Shown here piece after piece: positions 21,085-30,665 of a stretch of DNA of 64,000 nt (position 1 is the stretch's first letter; the number at the start of each line of letters is the position of its first letter). Origin of the DNA: Pseudomonas sp. PSKL.D1 (GTDB lineage Bacteria > Pseudomonadota > Gammaproteobacteria > Pseudomonadales > Pseudomonadaceae); contig NZ_CP118607.1 in assembly GCF_028898945.1 (NCBI RefSeq), positions 4,760,001 through 4,824,000 on the forward strand, in the 5' to 3' direction. The notes beneath the pieces were generated by a model. That model was not told the DNA's origin. It searched no databases and saw only the letters and a program-made list of their open reading frames with translations. The translations under genes were made by a program, and so were the position numbers.

Positions 21085-22578
21085 ATGAAACCATCGCTCG
21101 TCCTAAAAATGGGCCAGCAACTGACGATGACCCCGCAGTTGCAACAGGCCATCCGTCTCCTGCAGCTTTCCACCCTGGACCTTCAGCAGGAAATCCAGGA
21201 AGCGCTGGAGTCCAACCCGATGCTCGAACGTCAGGAAGACGGCGACGACTTCGACAACAGCGACCCGATGGCGGATAACGCCGAGAACAAGCCGGCCGCC
21301 GAAGTCCAGGACAACAGCTTCCAGGAAAGCACCCCCAGCGCAGATAACCTGGAGGACGGCGAGTGGAGCGAGCGAATCCCCAATGAACTCCCGGTAGATA
21401 CGGCCTGGGAGGACATCTACCAGACCAGCGCCAGCAGCCTGCCAAGCAACGATGACGACGAGTGGGACTTCACCACCCGCACATCCGCTGGCGAAAGCCT
21501 GCAGACCCACCTGCTGTGGCAGCTGAACCTGGCACCGATGTCGGACACGGATCGGCTGATCGCCGTCACCCTGATCGACTGCATCAACGACCAGGGCTAC
21601 CTCGAAGAATCCCTCGACGAAATCTGTGCCGGCTTTGATCCGGAGCTCGACATCGAGCTGGACGAAATCGAAGCAGTACTGCACCGCATTCAGCAGTTCG
21701 AACCTGCCGGCGTCGGTGCTCGCACCCTGGGTGAATGCCTGCTGCTGCAACTGCGCCAGCTTCCCGCCAGCACGCCCTGGATGACCGAAGCCAAGCGCCT
21801 GGTTACCGACTTCATCGACCTGCTCGGCAGCCGCGACTACAGCCAGCTGATGCGCCGCATGAAGCTGAAAGAGGACGAACTGCGCCAGGTCATCGAACTG
21901 GTTCAAACCCTCAACCCGCGCCCAGGCTCGCAAATCGAGTCGAGTGAGCCGGAGTACGTGGTCCCTGACGTGATCGTACGCAAGGACAGCGACCGTTGGC
22001 TGGTTGAGCTCAATCAGGAGGCGGTGCCGCGCCTGCGGGTCAACCCGCAATATGCCGGTTTCGTACGCCGTGCCGACACCAGTGCCGACAACACTTTCAT
22101 GCGCAACCAGTTGCAGGAAGCGCGCTGGTTCATCAAAAGCCTGCAAAGCCGCAATGAAACGCTGATGAAGGTTGCCACCCAGATCGTCGAGCACCAGCGC
22201 GGCTTCCTGGACCACGGCGACGAGGCAATGAAGCCATTGGTGCTTCACGATATTGCGGAAGCGGTGGGCATGCACGAGTCGACCATTTCGCGGGTGACCA
22301 CGCAGAAATACATGCACACCCCACGCGGCATCTACGAACTGAAATACTTTTTCTCGAGCCACGTGAGCACCGCCGAAGGCGGAGAGTGCTCGTCTACAGC
22401 GATCCGCGCGATCATCAAGAAACTGGTTGCCGCGGAAAATGCGAAAAAGCCATTGAGTGACAGCAAGATCGCTGGTTTACTGGAGGCACAAGGCATCCAG
22501 GTCGCCCGTCGCACCGTCGCCAAGTACCGTGAGTCCCTCGGCATCGCACCGTCGAGCGAACGCAAGCGACTGATGTAG
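21085..22578 (+). CDS. rpoN: RNA polymerase sigma-54 factor
   Basis: A 497-residue alternative sigma factor that recognises -24/-12 promoters and needs enhancer-binding activators. It has the Gln/Leu-rich activator-interacting region ([20 protein letters not shown]), an acidic region II at residues 50-130, a core-binding domain, and the RpoN box [10 protein letters not shown] at residues 474-483 for -24 recognition. I chose ATG 21085, the conserved family start, not the in-frame start 14 codons earlier. The 174-bp gap from lptB probably contains its own promoter, which I could not define well. Confidence 0.97.
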   Translation: MKPSLVLKMGQQLTMTPQLQQAIRLLQLSTLDLQQEIQEALESNPMLERQEDGDDFDNSDPMADNAENKPAAEVQDNSFQESTPSADNLEDGEWSERIPNELPVDTAWEDIYQTSASSLPSNDDDEWDFTTRTSAGESLQTHLLWQLNLAPMSDTDRLIAVTLIDCINDQGYLEESLDEICAGFDPELDIELDEIEAVLHRIQQFEPAGVGARTLGECLLLQLRQLPASTPWMTEAKRLVTDFIDLLGSRDYSQLMRRMKLKEDELRQVIELVQTLNPRPGSQIESSEPEYVVPDVIVRKDSDRWLVELNQEAVPRLRVNPQYAGFVRRADTSADNTFMRNQLQEARWFIKSLQSRNETLMKVATQIVEHQRGFLDHGDEAMKPLVLHDIAEAVGMHESTISRVTTQKYMHTPRGIYELKYFFSSHVSTAEGGECSSTAIRAIIKKLVAAENAKKPLSDSKIAGLLEAQGIQVARRTVAKYRESLGIAPSSERKRLM

Positions 22579-22656
22579 CCCCTGGATGTGCCACAGCGTT
22601 TGTGGGGCAGGTGCAATATCTGCCTCTTTATGCACGGGCAACAAAGGAGAAGCTGT

Positions 22657-22965
22657 ATGCAAGTCAATATCAGTGGACAGCATGTAGAAGTCACCCAGCC
22701 GCTGCGCGATTACGTGCTTGAAAAGCTCGCCCGGGTGGAGAGTCACTTCGACAGGATCACCAACGTGCAGGTCATCATGAAGGTCGAGAAGCTGCAGCAG
22801 AAGGTCGAAGCGACCGTGCAGATTCCCGGCGGTGAAGTGGTTGCCAACGCCGAACACGAAGACATGTATGCAGCAATCGACGCCTTGGCCGACAAGCTCG
22901 ACCGCCAACTGAAAAAACACAAGGAAAAACAGCAAAGCCTGCTGCAAGGTGCAGCTGCACGCTGA
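22657..22965 (+). CDS. hpf: Ribosome hibernation promoting factor, short form
   Basis: A 102-residue ribosome-associated protein of the HPF/RaiA (sigma-54 modulation protein) family, which inactivates or dimerises 70S ribosomes in stationary phase. It starts MQVNISGQHVEVTQPLRDYV and keeps the basic residues of the fold, but lacks the C-terminal dimerisation domain, so it is the short type. aaaggag lies 7 bases before ATG 22657. It follows rpoN in the usual order. Confidence 0.94.
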   Translation: MQVNISGQHVEVTQPLRDYVLEKLARVESHFDRITNVQVIMKVEKLQQKVEATVQIPGGEVVANAEHEDMYAAIDALADKLDRQLKKHKEKQQSLLQGAAAR

Positions 22966-22977
22966 TCCCTCTCATCC

Positions 22978-23442
22978 ATGATCCGACTTGAAACCATCCT
23001 GACCCCCGGCCGTTCCCTGGTGAACGTGCCGGGCGGCAGCAAGAAGCGCGCCCTGGAAAAGGTCGCCACCCTGATTGCCGAACAAGTACCCGAGCTGGAG
23101 ATGCAAAACGTCTTCGACAAGCTGATCGCCCGCGAAAAGCTTGGCTCCACCGGTTTTGGCAACGGCATCGCCATTCCCCACTGCCGGCTGGAAGGTTGCA
23201 TTGCACCCGTCAGCGCCCTGCTCCACCTGGATGCTCCGATTGACTACGACGCCATTGATGGCGCCCCGGTCGACCTGCTGTTCGTCCTGCTGGTGCCAGA
23301 AGCTGCCACCGACGCCCATCTGGAGCTGCTGCGCCAGATTGCCAGCATGCTGGATCGCAAGGAGGTTCGCGAGCGCCTGCGTGCTGCAGACAGCAGCAAG
23401 GCCCTGTTCCAGGTAGTCCTGGACGTACAGAACGAGCACTGA
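22978..23442 (+). CDS. ptsN: Nitrogen PTS regulatory protein EIIA-Ntr
   Basis: A 154-residue cytoplasmic PTS EIIA domain of the mannitol/fructose type that acts only as a regulator. The phosphorylated histidine is His68 in [10 protein letters not shown]. It receives phosphate from EI-Ntr (PtsP, not in this window) through the phosphocarrier PtsO encoded 3' of it. In P. putida it influences carbon control of sigma-54 promoters, K+ handling and polyhydroxyalkanoate levels. 12 bases after hpf. Confidence 0.96.
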   Translation: MIRLETILTPGRSLVNVPGGSKKRALEKVATLIAEQVPELEMQNVFDKLIAREKLGSTGFGNGIAIPHCRLEGCIAPVSALLHLDAPIDYDAIDGAPVDLLFVLLVPEAATDAHLELLRQIASMLDRKEVRERLRAADSSKALFQVVLDVQNEH

Positions 23443-23444
23443 AC

Positions 23445-24299
23445 ATGCGCCTGATCATCGTTAGCGGCCGGTCCGGCTCCGGCAAGAGTACCGCCCTCGA
23501 TGTACTGGAAGACAACGGCTATTACGTCATCGACAACCTGCCAGCGGGGCTGCTGCCTCAACTGGCCGAGAATGCGTTGATCAACACCGAGTTGATGCAG
23601 CCCAAAGTGGCTGTGAGCATTGATGCGCGTAACCTGCCAAGCCACCTGTCGCGCTTCCCGGAGCTGCTGGAAGAGGCGCGCGCACGCCATATCCAGTGTG
23701 ACGTGCTTTACCTGGACGCCGACGAAGAAACGCTGCTCAAGCGGTTTTCCGAAACCCGCCGGCGCCATCCCCTGACCAACGCCGACCGCTCGCTGGCCGA
23801 AGCGATCCGCGTGGAAACAGAACTATTGGGGCCGATTGCCGACCTTGCCGACCTGAAGATCGACACGACTCGGCTCAACCTGTATCAACTGCGCGATTCG
23901 ATCAAGCTGCGGCTGCTCAATCAACCCGAGCCAGGCACAGCGTTTCTGGTGGAATCGTTTGGTTTCAAGCGCGGGATGCCGGTCGATGCCGACCTGGTGT
24001 TTGATGTGCGCTGCCTGCCTAACCCGTACTGGAAACCGGAGCTGCGTGAGCATTCCGGCCTTGAACAGCCGGTTATCGACTACCTGGCCGCGCAACCGGA
24101 CGTCGAAGAAATGTTCAACGACATATCGAGCTACCTGGTCAAATGGCTACCACGCTTTGCAGCCAGTAACCGCGCCTATGTCACCATCGCCATTGGCTGC
24201 ACCGGCGGCCACCATCGCTCGGTGTACATCACTGAACGCCTCGGCCAACTTCTGCAACAGACTTTGAAAAACGTCCAGGTCCGCCACCGCGACCTCTAG
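23445..24299 (+). CDS. rapZ: RNase adapter / nucleotide-binding protein RapZ
   Basis: A 284-residue P-loop protein (Walker A GRSGSGKS at residues 8-15) with a C-terminal RNA-binding domain that includes the conserved [14 protein letters not shown] segment near residue 245. In enterobacteria it binds the GlmY/GlmZ sRNAs and steers RNase E to GlmZ to regulate glucosamine-6-phosphate synthase; whether pseudomonads use it likewise is not shown here. It starts 2 bases after the ptsN stop codon. Confidence 0.95.
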   Translation: MRLIIVSGRSGSGKSTALDVLEDNGYYVIDNLPAGLLPQLAENALINTELMQPKVAVSIDARNLPSHLSRFPELLEEARARHIQCDVLYLDADEETLLKRFSETRRRHPLTNADRSLAEAIRVETELLGPIADLADLKIDTTRLNLYQLRDSIKLRLLNQPEPGTAFLVESFGFKRGMPVDADLVFDVRCLPNPYWKPELREHSGLEQPVIDYLAAQPDVEEMFNDISSYLVKWLPRFAASNRAYVTIAIGCTGGHHRSVYITERLGQLLQQTLKNVQVRHRDL

Positions 24300-24319
24300 C
24301 CCACAGGATCCGCACCACG

Positions 24320-24592
24320 ATGCCCGCCCGCGAAATCACCATCATCAACAAGCTGGGGCTGCATGCCCGGGCGGCAGCCAAGTTTGTCGGCGTGGCCGGG
24401 AAGTATCCCTGCCAGGTCCGCGTTGGCCGGGCGCCAGACAAGCTGGTGGACGGCAAAAGCATCATGGCGGTGATGATGTTGGCGGCTGGTAAAGGTACGC
24501 AGGTGCATCTGCATACCGAGGGTGAGCAGGATAACGATGCATTGGAAGCGTTGGTGGCGCTGATCAACAACTTCTTCGACGAAGGCGAGTAG
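24320..24592 (+). CDS. ptsO: Phosphocarrier NPr of the nitrogen PTS
   Basis: A 90-residue HPr-like protein with the phosphorylated histidine His15 in NKLGLHARAAAKFV and the conserved Ser region at GKSIMAVMML (about residues 48-57). It passes phosphate from EI-Ntr to EIIA-Ntr (PtsN). It is the last gene of the kdsD-to-ptsO run and is followed after 42 bases by a long perfect inverted repeat with a T-run that should end the transcript. Confidence 0.95.
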   Translation: MPAREITIINKLGLHARAAAKFVGVAGKYPCQVRVGRAPDKLVDGKSIMAVMMLAAGKGTQVHLHTEGEQDNDALEALVALINNFFDEGE

Positions 24593-24634
24593 ATCGCCCG
24601 GGGCCGCCACGGCATTTGCATCGCCTGTGAGATC

Positions 24635-24738
24635 GAGCGCCGCTTACGCGCCGCATCGCGGATGAATCCGCTCCTACAAGGGGATGGCGATGCCTGTAGG
24701 AGCGGATTCATCCGCGATGCGGCGCGTAAGCGGCGCTC
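24635..24738. repeat. Perfect 44-bp inverted repeat (REP pair), probable ptsO terminator
   Basis: Arms 24635-24678 and 24695-24738 are exact reverse complements with a 16-base loop. The inner halves carry the P. putida REP core (cgcggatgaatccgctcctaca). The outer halves add gagcgccgcttacgcgccgcat. On the plus strand the right arm is followed by a run of five T, so the structure can act as a rho-independent terminator. On the minus strand it lies after the ZIP transporter gene. Confidence 0.85.
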
Positions 24739-24769
24739 TTTTTCAACCAATCCGCCGACGAGTCCCAAC

Positions 24770-25663
24770 TCAAGACATCGCCGTATCCATCACCATCATC
24801 AAGCAGAACCCGATACACAGCCCCAAGCTGGCCAGCCGGTGATGGCCATTGCTACGGGATTCGGGAATGATTTCCTGAGTCACCACCAACAGCATTGCCC
24901 CCGCCGCACAGGCAAGGCCCAACGGCAACAGCAACTCGGCGACGTTCACCAGCCAGGCACACACCACCGCTGCCAGCGGTTCGACCAAGCCTGAGGCAGC
25001 CCCGATCAAAAACGCCTTGAACCGTGGCATGCCCGCCCCTGCCAACACCAGGGCAATCACCAGCCCTTCAGGCACATCCTGCAAGGCAATGCCCATTGCC
25101 AGGCTGTCGGCATCCGGCATGCCGCCACCGGCCGAAACGCCTATCGCCATGCCTTCGGGAATGTTGTGGGCGATGATGGCAATCACGAACAGCCAGATGC
25201 GTGCGGCAATCACTGGCTGGTGTTCACTTCCGACCAAGGCTTCAGGGGATGCACCCGAGACTTTCAGGTCTACAACAAACAGGCACAAGGCGCCAAACAG
25301 CAAACCAAAGCTGATCAGGCCGCCCGCGCCCCATTGGCTGAAGCCAATGGCTTGGGCAGCGTCCAACCCTGGAATGATCAGCGAGAATGCGGTGGCCGCC
25401 AACATGACGCCGGCGCCGAAGCCCAGCAAGGTATCGGCCAAGGCCACCGGCATGTTACGAATCACCAGCACCGGTACTGCGCCCAGCGCCGTTCCCAGCG
25501 CGCACAGCGCACCACCCTCCAGAGCGCGCAACATGCGCGGCTCCAGGTCCAGCCAGGCGATGCCCCGCGCTACCAGCAATGCCGTGCCCACCAACAGCAG
25601 CAGCGTCCCGATCGCCATGCGGAACAGGCGCACACTGCCGACAGACATTACCTCAGAGCGCAT
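24770..25663 (-). CDS. ZIP-family divalent metal transporter
   Basis: About 297 residues with eight hydrophobic segments. The paired metal-site helices HNIPEGMAIGV (TM4) and QDVPEGLVIAL (TM5) are diagnostic for ZIP (ZupT/GufA-like) zinc/iron/manganese importers. It immediately follows sodA on the same strand and may share its transcript. That would be sensible for a metal importer beside an Mn-type dismutase, but this is inference. The start is uncertain: GTG 25678 overlaps the sodA stop codon, ATG 25663 is my choice, and ATG 25648 has a Shine-Dalgarno placed too close. Confidence 0.85.
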   Translation of the reverse strand: MRSEVMSVGSVRLFRMAIGTLLLLVGTALLVARGIAWLDLEPRMLRALEGGALCALGTALGAVPVLVIRNMPVALADTLLGFGAGVMLAATAFSLIIPGLDAAQAIGFSQWGAGGLISFGLLFGALCLFVVDLKVSGASPEALVGSEHQPVIAARIWLFVIAIIAHNIPEGMAIGVSAGGGMPDADSLAMGIALQDVPEGLVIALVLAGAGMPRFKAFLIGAASGLVEPLAAVVCAWLVNVAELLLPLGLACAAGAMLLVVTQEIIPESRSNGHHRLASLGLCIGFCLMMVMDTAMS

Positions 25664-25674
25664 ACCGGTTCGAC

Positions 25675-26286
25675 TCACTTCAGGGCTTCGAGGTAACGAC
25701 GTTCCACTTCCGCCCAGTCAATGACGTTGTAGAAGGCGCCGATGTATTCCGGGCGGCGGTTCTGGTACTTGAGGTAGTAGGCATGCTCCCATACGTCCAG
25801 GCCGAGGATCGGCGTGTTGCCGTGCATCAACGGGCTGTCTTGGTTGCCGCTGCTTTCCACCACCAGCTTTTTCTGCGGGGTGACGCTGAGCCATGCCCAA
25901 CCGCTGCCGAAGCGGGTCAGTGCAGCTTTGGTGAAGGCGTCCTTGAACGCCTCGAAACCACCCAGCTCGGCTTCGATGGCCTTACCCACCTGGCCTTGCG
26001 CCTGGCCGCCGCCCTGAGGCGACATGACCTTCCAGAACAGCGAGTGGTTGGCGTGGCCACCGCCATGATTGGTCACCGGGCCGCGCAGGTTTTCCGGGAG
26101 TTGCTTGACCGCACCCACCAGTTTCTCAACCGGCCACTCGGCCCACTCGGTACCTTCGACAGCTGCATTCAAGCCGTTGACGTAGGTCTGGTGGTGCTTG
26201 GTGTGGTGAATTTCCATGGTCTGTGCATCGATGTGCGGTTCCAGCGCATCGTAGGCATAAGGCAACGCGGGCAAGGTATGGGGCAT
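25675..26286 (-). CDS. sodA: Superoxide dismutase, Mn type
   Basis: A 203-residue Fe/Mn superoxide dismutase. The metal ligands are His27, His81, Asp164 and His168 (the last two in [11 protein letters not shown]). [11 protein letters not shown] and the C-domain Gln149 in NQDSPLM favour the manganese type rather than FeSOD. It is the last gene of fagA-fumC-orfX-sodA, an arrangement known from P. aeruginosa and repressed by Fur, which lets cells replace iron enzymes when iron is scarce. Only one base separates it from orfX. I chose ATG 26286, the family start. Confidence 0.93.
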   Translation of the reverse strand: MPHTLPALPYAYDALEPHIDAQTMEIHHTKHHQTYVNGLNAAVEGTEWAEWPVEKLVGAVKQLPENLRGPVTNHGGGHANHSLFWKVMSPQGGGQAQGQVGKAIEAELGGFEAFKDAFTKAALTRFGSGWAWLSVTPQKKLVVESSGNQDSPLMHGNTPILGLDVWEHAYYLKYQNRRPEYIGAFYNVIDWAEVERRYLEALK

Positions 26287-26287
26287 A

Positions 26288-26749
26288 TCAATGGATTCCG
26301 TAGGCTTGGTTTCGGGGCGCCGCATCCGGTTGGGCAGCGAGCTCGCTGGCCTCGGGGCTGTGGCGGTTGAGCAGGCGCTCAGTACGTGGGTACTGGCCAT
26401 ACTCGGCGATGAAGCTCAGCAATTCGGTGTAGGTGCGCCCGCTGTGCCGTAGCGCGGCATCACGCAGCGCCTGTGGCAAACGGGCTTCCTGGCTGGCCTG
26501 AAGCAGCCGCTGGTGAGCAGCGCACAGGTAATCCGCGCTCTCGTGCGGCTGGTTCAGGCGCAGGTGCAAATCAGCCAGGTTGTGATGGGCGATGACCAAG
26601 GCTGCCACCGCTTCATCCACGTCATGCCAGCGCTCGAACAGCACCTGGGCCAGGGCCAGGGCTTGCAGGTAGTGTTCCCGGGCATCGACCAGCTCGCCTT
26701 GGTCGAACAGGCGGTTGGCCAACTCCGTGGTGCGTCTCCAGTGCTGCAT
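26288..26749 (-). CDS. Conserved protein of unknown function between fumC and sodA (OrfX)
   Basis: A 153-residue, mostly helical soluble protein without signal peptide or membrane segment. The sequence is rich in Ala, Leu, His and Arg and looks like two or three tetratricopeptide-type helix pairs (for example [19 protein letters not shown], then [22 protein letters not shown]), suggesting a protein-interaction role. No catalytic motif is recognised. It holds the position of orfX in the P. aeruginosa fagA-fumC-orfX-sodA operon, with 29 bases to fumC and 1 base to sodA, so it is expected to be Fur-regulated. Confidence 0.75.
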   Translation of the reverse strand: MQHWRRTTELANRLFDQGELVDAREHYLQALALAQVLFERWHDVDEAVAALVIAHHNLADLHLRLNQPHESADYLCAAHQRLLQASQEARLPQALRDAALRHSGRTYTELLSFIAEYGQYPRTERLLNRHSPEASELAAQPDAAPRNQAYGIH

Positions 26750-26778
26750 GACGTTTTCTCCTGGGCGCTGACGTTACG

Positions 26779-28155
26779 TCAGATACCGCCAGCGGTGAGT
26801 TTTTCAGGGTCCAGCAGCGCTTCGAGCTGGTCACGCGACAGGTCGGTGTGCTCCAGCGCCACGTCAATGATCGGGCGGCCCTGCTTGTAGGCGGTTTTGG
26901 CAATCTCGGCAGCCTTGAGGTAGCCGATGATCGGGTTCAGCGCCGTCACCAGAATCGGGTTGCGCGCCAGGGCTTCCTTGAGCTTGCTTTCGTTGACCTT
27001 GAAGGTTGCGATGGCTTTGTCGGCCAGCAGGCGGCTGACATTGGCCATCAGTTCGATACTTTCCAGCAGGTTGCGGGCGATCACCGGCAGCATCACGTTC
27101 AGCTCGAAGTTGCCCGACTGCCCGGCCACGGCGATGGTCGCGTCGTTGCCAATCACCTGGGCTGCTACCATGGCGGTGGCCTCCGGGATCACCGGGTTAA
27201 CCTTGCCTGGCATGATCGACGAGCCTGGCTGCAGGCCCTGCAGCTCGATTTCACCCAGCCCTGCCAGCGGGCCGGAGTTCATCCAGCGCAGGTCATTGGC
27301 GATCTTCATCAGGGCCACGGCGGTGGTCTTGAGCTGACCGGACAATGCCACTGCGGTGTCTTGCGAGCCAATCAGGGCGAACAGGTTCTGCCCCGGGGTG
27401 AATTCGACCTGGGTCAGGCTGCTCAGCTGGCGGGCGAAACCGGCGGCGAATTTCGGGTGGGCGTTGATCCCTGTACCCACGGCGGTGCCACCCTGCGCCA
27501 ATGCTTGCAAGCTTGGCAGGGTCGCTTCGATGTGCGCCTTGGCACCCTTGACCTGCGCCGCCCAGCCGTCCAGCACCTGGCTCATGCGCACTGGCATGGC
27601 ATCCATCAGGTGGGTGCGGCCGGTTTTCACGTATTGATGAACCTGGGCCGATTTGGCTTCAATCACCTGAGTCAGGTGGGCCAAAGCTGGCAACAGTTGC
27701 TCATGCAGCGCCAGTGCGGCACTGACGTGGATGGTGGTCGGGATGATGTCGTTGCTGCTCTGGCCACAGTTGACGTGGTCGTTGGCATTAACGGCTTCGC
27801 CCAGCACACGGCTGGCGAGGGTGGCGATGACCTCGTTGGCGTTCATGTTGGAGCTGGTGCCGGAACCTGTCTGGAACACATCCACCGGGAAGTGCTGGAT
27901 GAAATTCTCAGCCAGCAATTGCTCGACCGCCTTGACGATGGCCTGCCCCTGCCCCGTCGTGATCTGCTCCAGTTCGATGTTGGCCTTGGCGGCCGCAGCT
28001 TTGGCCAGCAGCAAGGCACGGATGAACTGGGCCGGCATGCGCTGGCCGCTGATCGGGAAGTTGTCTACCGCGCGCTGGGTCTGAGCGCCGTACAGGGCCT
28101 GGGCCGGCACCTGCAGTTCGCCCATGCTGTCACGCTCGATACGGGTATCACTCAT
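26779..28155 (-). CDS. fumC: Class II fumarate hydratase (iron-independent)
   Basis: A 458-residue fumarase of the oxygen-stable, iron-free class. Active-site blocks are TGSGTSSNMN at residues 97-106, KTGRTHLMDAMP near 178-189 and the superfamily signature GSSIMPGKVNP at 311-321. I chose ATG 28155 because aagga lies 7 bases upstream. The 5' end overlaps fagA by 8 bases. Coupling to an iron-responsive operon fits replacement of Fe-S fumarases under iron starvation. Confidence 0.96.
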   Translation of the reverse strand: MSDTRIERDSMGELQVPAQALYGAQTQRAVDNFPISGQRMPAQFIRALLLAKAAAAKANIELEQITTGQGQAIVKAVEQLLAENFIQHFPVDVFQTGSGTSSNMNANEVIATLASRVLGEAVNANDHVNCGQSSNDIIPTTIHVSAALALHEQLLPALAHLTQVIEAKSAQVHQYVKTGRTHLMDAMPVRMSQVLDGWAAQVKGAKAHIEATLPSLQALAQGGTAVGTGINAHPKFAAGFARQLSSLTQVEFTPGQNLFALIGSQDTAVALSGQLKTTAVALMKIANDLRWMNSGPLAGLGEIELQGLQPGSSIMPGKVNPVIPEATAMVAAQVIGNDATIAVAGQSGNFELNVMLPVIARNLLESIELMANVSRLLADKAIATFKVNESKLKEALARNPILVTALNPIIGYLKAAEIAKTAYKQGRPIIDVALEHTDLSRDQLEALLDPEKLTAGGI

Positions 28156-28540
28156 CTTCAAATCCTTGCATCAGTTCATCGGGGGAAATGGATGGCAGCA
28201 ACCGGCAGTTGGCCAATTGCAGGGCGTACGGCTGCCAGCGCTCGTTCTGTTCGTGGCGATCGAGGTTGCGCATGTCGAGCAGTGGGCGCCAAGCCTGGTC
28301 CAGGCACAGGCAGCGCCAATGCCATGGCAGCATACGGTCGCTGGCGGTATCCAGCAGCAGGCGGAACGACGTCAGCGCCACCGTCCATGGCGAGGTTTCG
28401 GTGCAGCACACCAGGTAGCGGCCTTCGGCAAGGTAGTGCTCGATCAGGCGTGGCTCATCAGGTTCGAGCGCACAGCGGATGCGGCGGCTGAGCCAACGCC
28501 AGTTCTCCAGGTAGGGCAGTTCGCGCAGGACAGGTTTCAT
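28148..28540 (-). CDS. fagA: Fur-associated gene product FagA
   Basis: A 130-residue soluble protein, Trp-, Leu- and Arg-rich, with the conserved core LPYLENWRWLSRRIRCALEP and RYLVCCTETSPWTVALTSFR. Its biochemical role is unknown; the name comes from its position as first gene of the Fur-regulated fagA-fumC-orfX-sodA operon in P. aeruginosa. ATG 28540 is chosen; ATG 28549 and 28546 are in-frame alternatives and no clear Shine-Dalgarno decides. It overlaps fumC and lies 22 bases from a near-consensus Fur box. Confidence 0.85.
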   Translation of the reverse strand: MKPVLRELPYLENWRWLSRRIRCALEPDEPRLIEHYLAEGRYLVCCTETSPWTVALTSFRLLLDTASDRMLPWHWRCLCLDQAWRPLLDMRNLDRHEQNERWQPYALQLANCRLLPSISPDELMQGFEDE

Positions 28541-28562
28541 GAACATCATCGCCGGGTTACTG

Positions 28563-28581
28563 GATAATGATATTCATTATT
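28563..28581 (-). promoter_or_regulatory. Fur box upstream of fagA
   Basis: GATAATGATATTCATTATT matches the 19-bp Fur consensus GATAATGATAATCATTATC at 17 positions. It is centred about 32 bases upstream of fagA, where it would block initiation. A possible -35 (ttgaag on the minus strand) lies just upstream. Confidence 0.85.
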
Positions 28582-28622
28582 AAGTGATAAACAGAATCAC
28601 TTCAAGAGGGATGTGACGAAAG

Positions 28623-28648
28623 AAAAAACCCGGCACGCTGGCCGGGTT
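28623..28648 (-). terminator. Rho-independent terminator of pmbA
   Basis: Read on the minus strand, an aacccggc / gccgggtt stem with a 6-base loop is followed by a run of six T, about 30 bases after the pmbA stop codon. It insulates pmbA from the fagA operon. Confidence 0.8.
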
Positions 28649-28678
28649 CTTTTGGATCATGCTTCTGAAGGCAACACA

Positions 28679-30025
28679 TCAACTGCCTGCAACGGTCATC
28701 CGCTCGATCAACACCGACCCCGTATGGATATTGCTGCGAGTTTCAAGATCGCTGCCAATCGCCACAATCTGTTGGAACATGTCCTTCATATTGCCGGCAA
28801 TGGTTACTTCCTGCACAGCGTGTTGGATCTCGCCATTCTCGACCCAAAAGCCCGCCGCACCGCGCGAATAATCACCCGTCACCATGTTAAGGCCATGGCC
28901 CATCAGCTCGGTGACCAGCAAACCACGCCCCATGCGGCGGATCAGTGCAGCCTGGTCTTCCACACCATGGGTGACATACAGGTTGTGCACGCCACCGGAG
29001 TTCGCCGTGCTGGGCAAGCCCAGTTTGCGGCCGGAATACGTACCCAGCAGGTAGGACACGAGCTCGCCCTTATCGACGAACGGCTTCGCATAAGTCGCAA
29101 GGCCGTCGCCGTCGAACGCGGCACTGCCCAAGGCGCGAGGGATATGCGGGCGCTCGTCGAGCGTCAGCCAGCTTGGGAACAAGCGCTGACCGATCGCGCC
29201 ATCCAGGAACGACGACTTTCGGTAAAGGTTGCCCCCGGAAATTGCCGACAGGAAGCTGCCGAACAGGCCACCAGCCAACTCGGCAGAAAACAGCACTGGC
29301 ACCTCGCAAGTCGGCACCGGGCGCGCACCCAGCCGGCTGGCAGCACGCTGTGCGGCACGCACGCCAATACTGCGCGGGTCGGCCAGCAGGTTGCCCTGAC
29401 GGTTCACGTCATACCAGTAGTCACGCTGCATCTGCCCGTCACCTTCGGCGATCATCACACAGCTCAGGCTGTGGCGGGTCGACGCGTAACCGCCGATGAA
29501 ACCATGGCTATTGCCGTACACCCGGCAACCCTGATGAGTATTCAACGTGGTGCCATCGGCGTTGAGAATGCGCTTGTCGGCATCGAATGCCGCCGCTTCA
29601 CAGGTGAGCGCCAGCTCAATGGCCCTCTCGGGCTCGATATCCCAGTCATGATAGAGGTCCAGGTCCGGGATATCGCGCGCCATCAGCGCAGCATCGGCCA
29701 AGCCAGAACACTCATCCTCGGACGTATGTTTTGCAATGGCCAAGGCAGCAGCAACCGTTTCACGGATAGCATCCGGCCCGCTGGCCGACGTGCTGGCTGA
29801 GCCCTTGCGCTGGCCTGCATAGAGGGTAATGCCAAAGCCCTGGTCGCGATTGAACTCGACCGTTTCAACCTCTCGCTGGCGCACCGTGGTGGACAGCCCC
29901 TGCTCCAGCGACACCGCCACTTCACAGGCACTGGCACCCTGCCGGCGCGCCTCGGCAATGATCGCTTCGACCTGCTCCTGCAACGCTGGCAGGTCTTTCG
30001 GGCCTACGCTCTGGACTGCACTCAT
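28679..30025 (-). CDS. pmbA: Metalloprotease PmbA/TldE
   Basis: A 448-residue partner of TldD. The TldD/TldE heterodimer is a zinc protease that degrades unfolded peptides and matures peptides such as microcin B17 and PQQ-related precursors. As expected for PmbA/TldE it lacks the HExxxH zinc motif found in its paralogue TldD. Family motifs GFGITLYAGQRKGSAS and ALGSAAFDGDGLAT are present. I chose ATG 30025 (ggag 8 bases upstream) rather than 30037. It is divergent from darP. Confidence 0.93.
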   Translation of the reverse strand: MSAVQSVGPKDLPALQEQVEAIIAEARRQGASACEVAVSLEQGLSTTVRQREVETVEFNRDQGFGITLYAGQRKGSASTSASGPDAIRETVAAALAIAKHTSEDECSGLADAALMARDIPDLDLYHDWDIEPERAIELALTCEAAAFDADKRILNADGTTLNTHQGCRVYGNSHGFIGGYASTRHSLSCVMIAEGDGQMQRDYWYDVNRQGNLLADPRSIGVRAAQRAASRLGARPVPTCEVPVLFSAELAGGLFGSFLSAISGGNLYRKSSFLDGAIGQRLFPSWLTLDERPHIPRALGSAAFDGDGLATYAKPFVDKGELVSYLLGTYSGRKLGLPSTANSGGVHNLYVTHGVEDQAALIRRMGRGLLVTELMGHGLNMVTGDYSRGAAGFWVENGEIQHAVQEVTIAGNMKDMFQQIVAIGSDLETRSNIHTGSVLIERMTVAGS

Positions 30026-30134
30026 GGTTTTCTCCACTCAAATTCTGCGTACGGCTTGGGGTCATTCTACGACCGGGCCGGACAAGCGGCCCCCGACTGG
30101 TTATCATGGCGGCGATTTCTAGCGGACTGCCACC

Positions 30135-30656
30135 ATGGTTGATTCATACGACGACGCCTTCGACGGCGAAAAAAGCAAAACCCAGATCAAGCGCGAACTG
30201 CATGCGCTGGTCGAACTCGGCGAGCGCCTGACCACAGTCAAGGCCGATACCCTGGCGCGCCTGCCGTTGACCGACGAACTGCGCAAAGCCTTGGCCGACG
30301 CTTCCAAGCACACCGCTCACGGTGCCCGCAAACGCCACATGTCGTTTGTCGGCAAGCTGATGCGCGACCAGGACCTGGACGCCATCCACGCCGTGCTCGA
30401 GCAGATCGACAGCTCCAGCCGCCAGTACAACGAGCGTTTCCACAACCTGGAACGTTGGCGCGACCGACTGATCGACGGGAATGACGAAGACCTTGAACGC
30501 TTCGTCAACGAGTATCCCGATACCGATCGCCAGCAACTGCGCTCGCTGATCCGTCATGCTCAGCACGAAAAAGCGCGGAACAAACCGCCGGCCGCTGCGC
30601 GCAAGGTCTTCAAGTACATCCGTGATCTGGACGAGCTTCAGCGCGGGTTGCGCTGA
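30135..30656 (+). CDS. darP: Ribosome-associated protein DarP/YjgA
   Basis: A 173-residue, highly charged helical protein of the DUF615/YjgA family, renamed DarP in E. coli for a role in late 50S subunit assembly. Hallmarks are [20 protein letters not shown] and the [23 protein letters not shown] region. It lies between pmbA and tldD but on the opposite strand, an arrangement seen in many gammaproteobacteria. A hairpin terminator follows. Confidence 0.93.
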   Translation: MVDSYDDAFDGEKSKTQIKRELHALVELGERLTTVKADTLARLPLTDELRKALADASKHTAHGARKRHMSFVGKLMRDQDLDAIHAVLEQIDSSSRQYNERFHNLERWRDRLIDGNDEDLERFVNEYPDTDRQQLRSLIRHAQHEKARNKPPAAARKVFKYIRDLDELQRGLR

Positions 30657-30665
30657 ACTTTCGGG

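Noticed and set aside
22590..22622. Imperfect hairpin after rpoN (ccaca / tgtgg) as a terminator
   Set aside because: Stem of only five pairs, no T-run, and hpf follows immediately in the conserved cluster.
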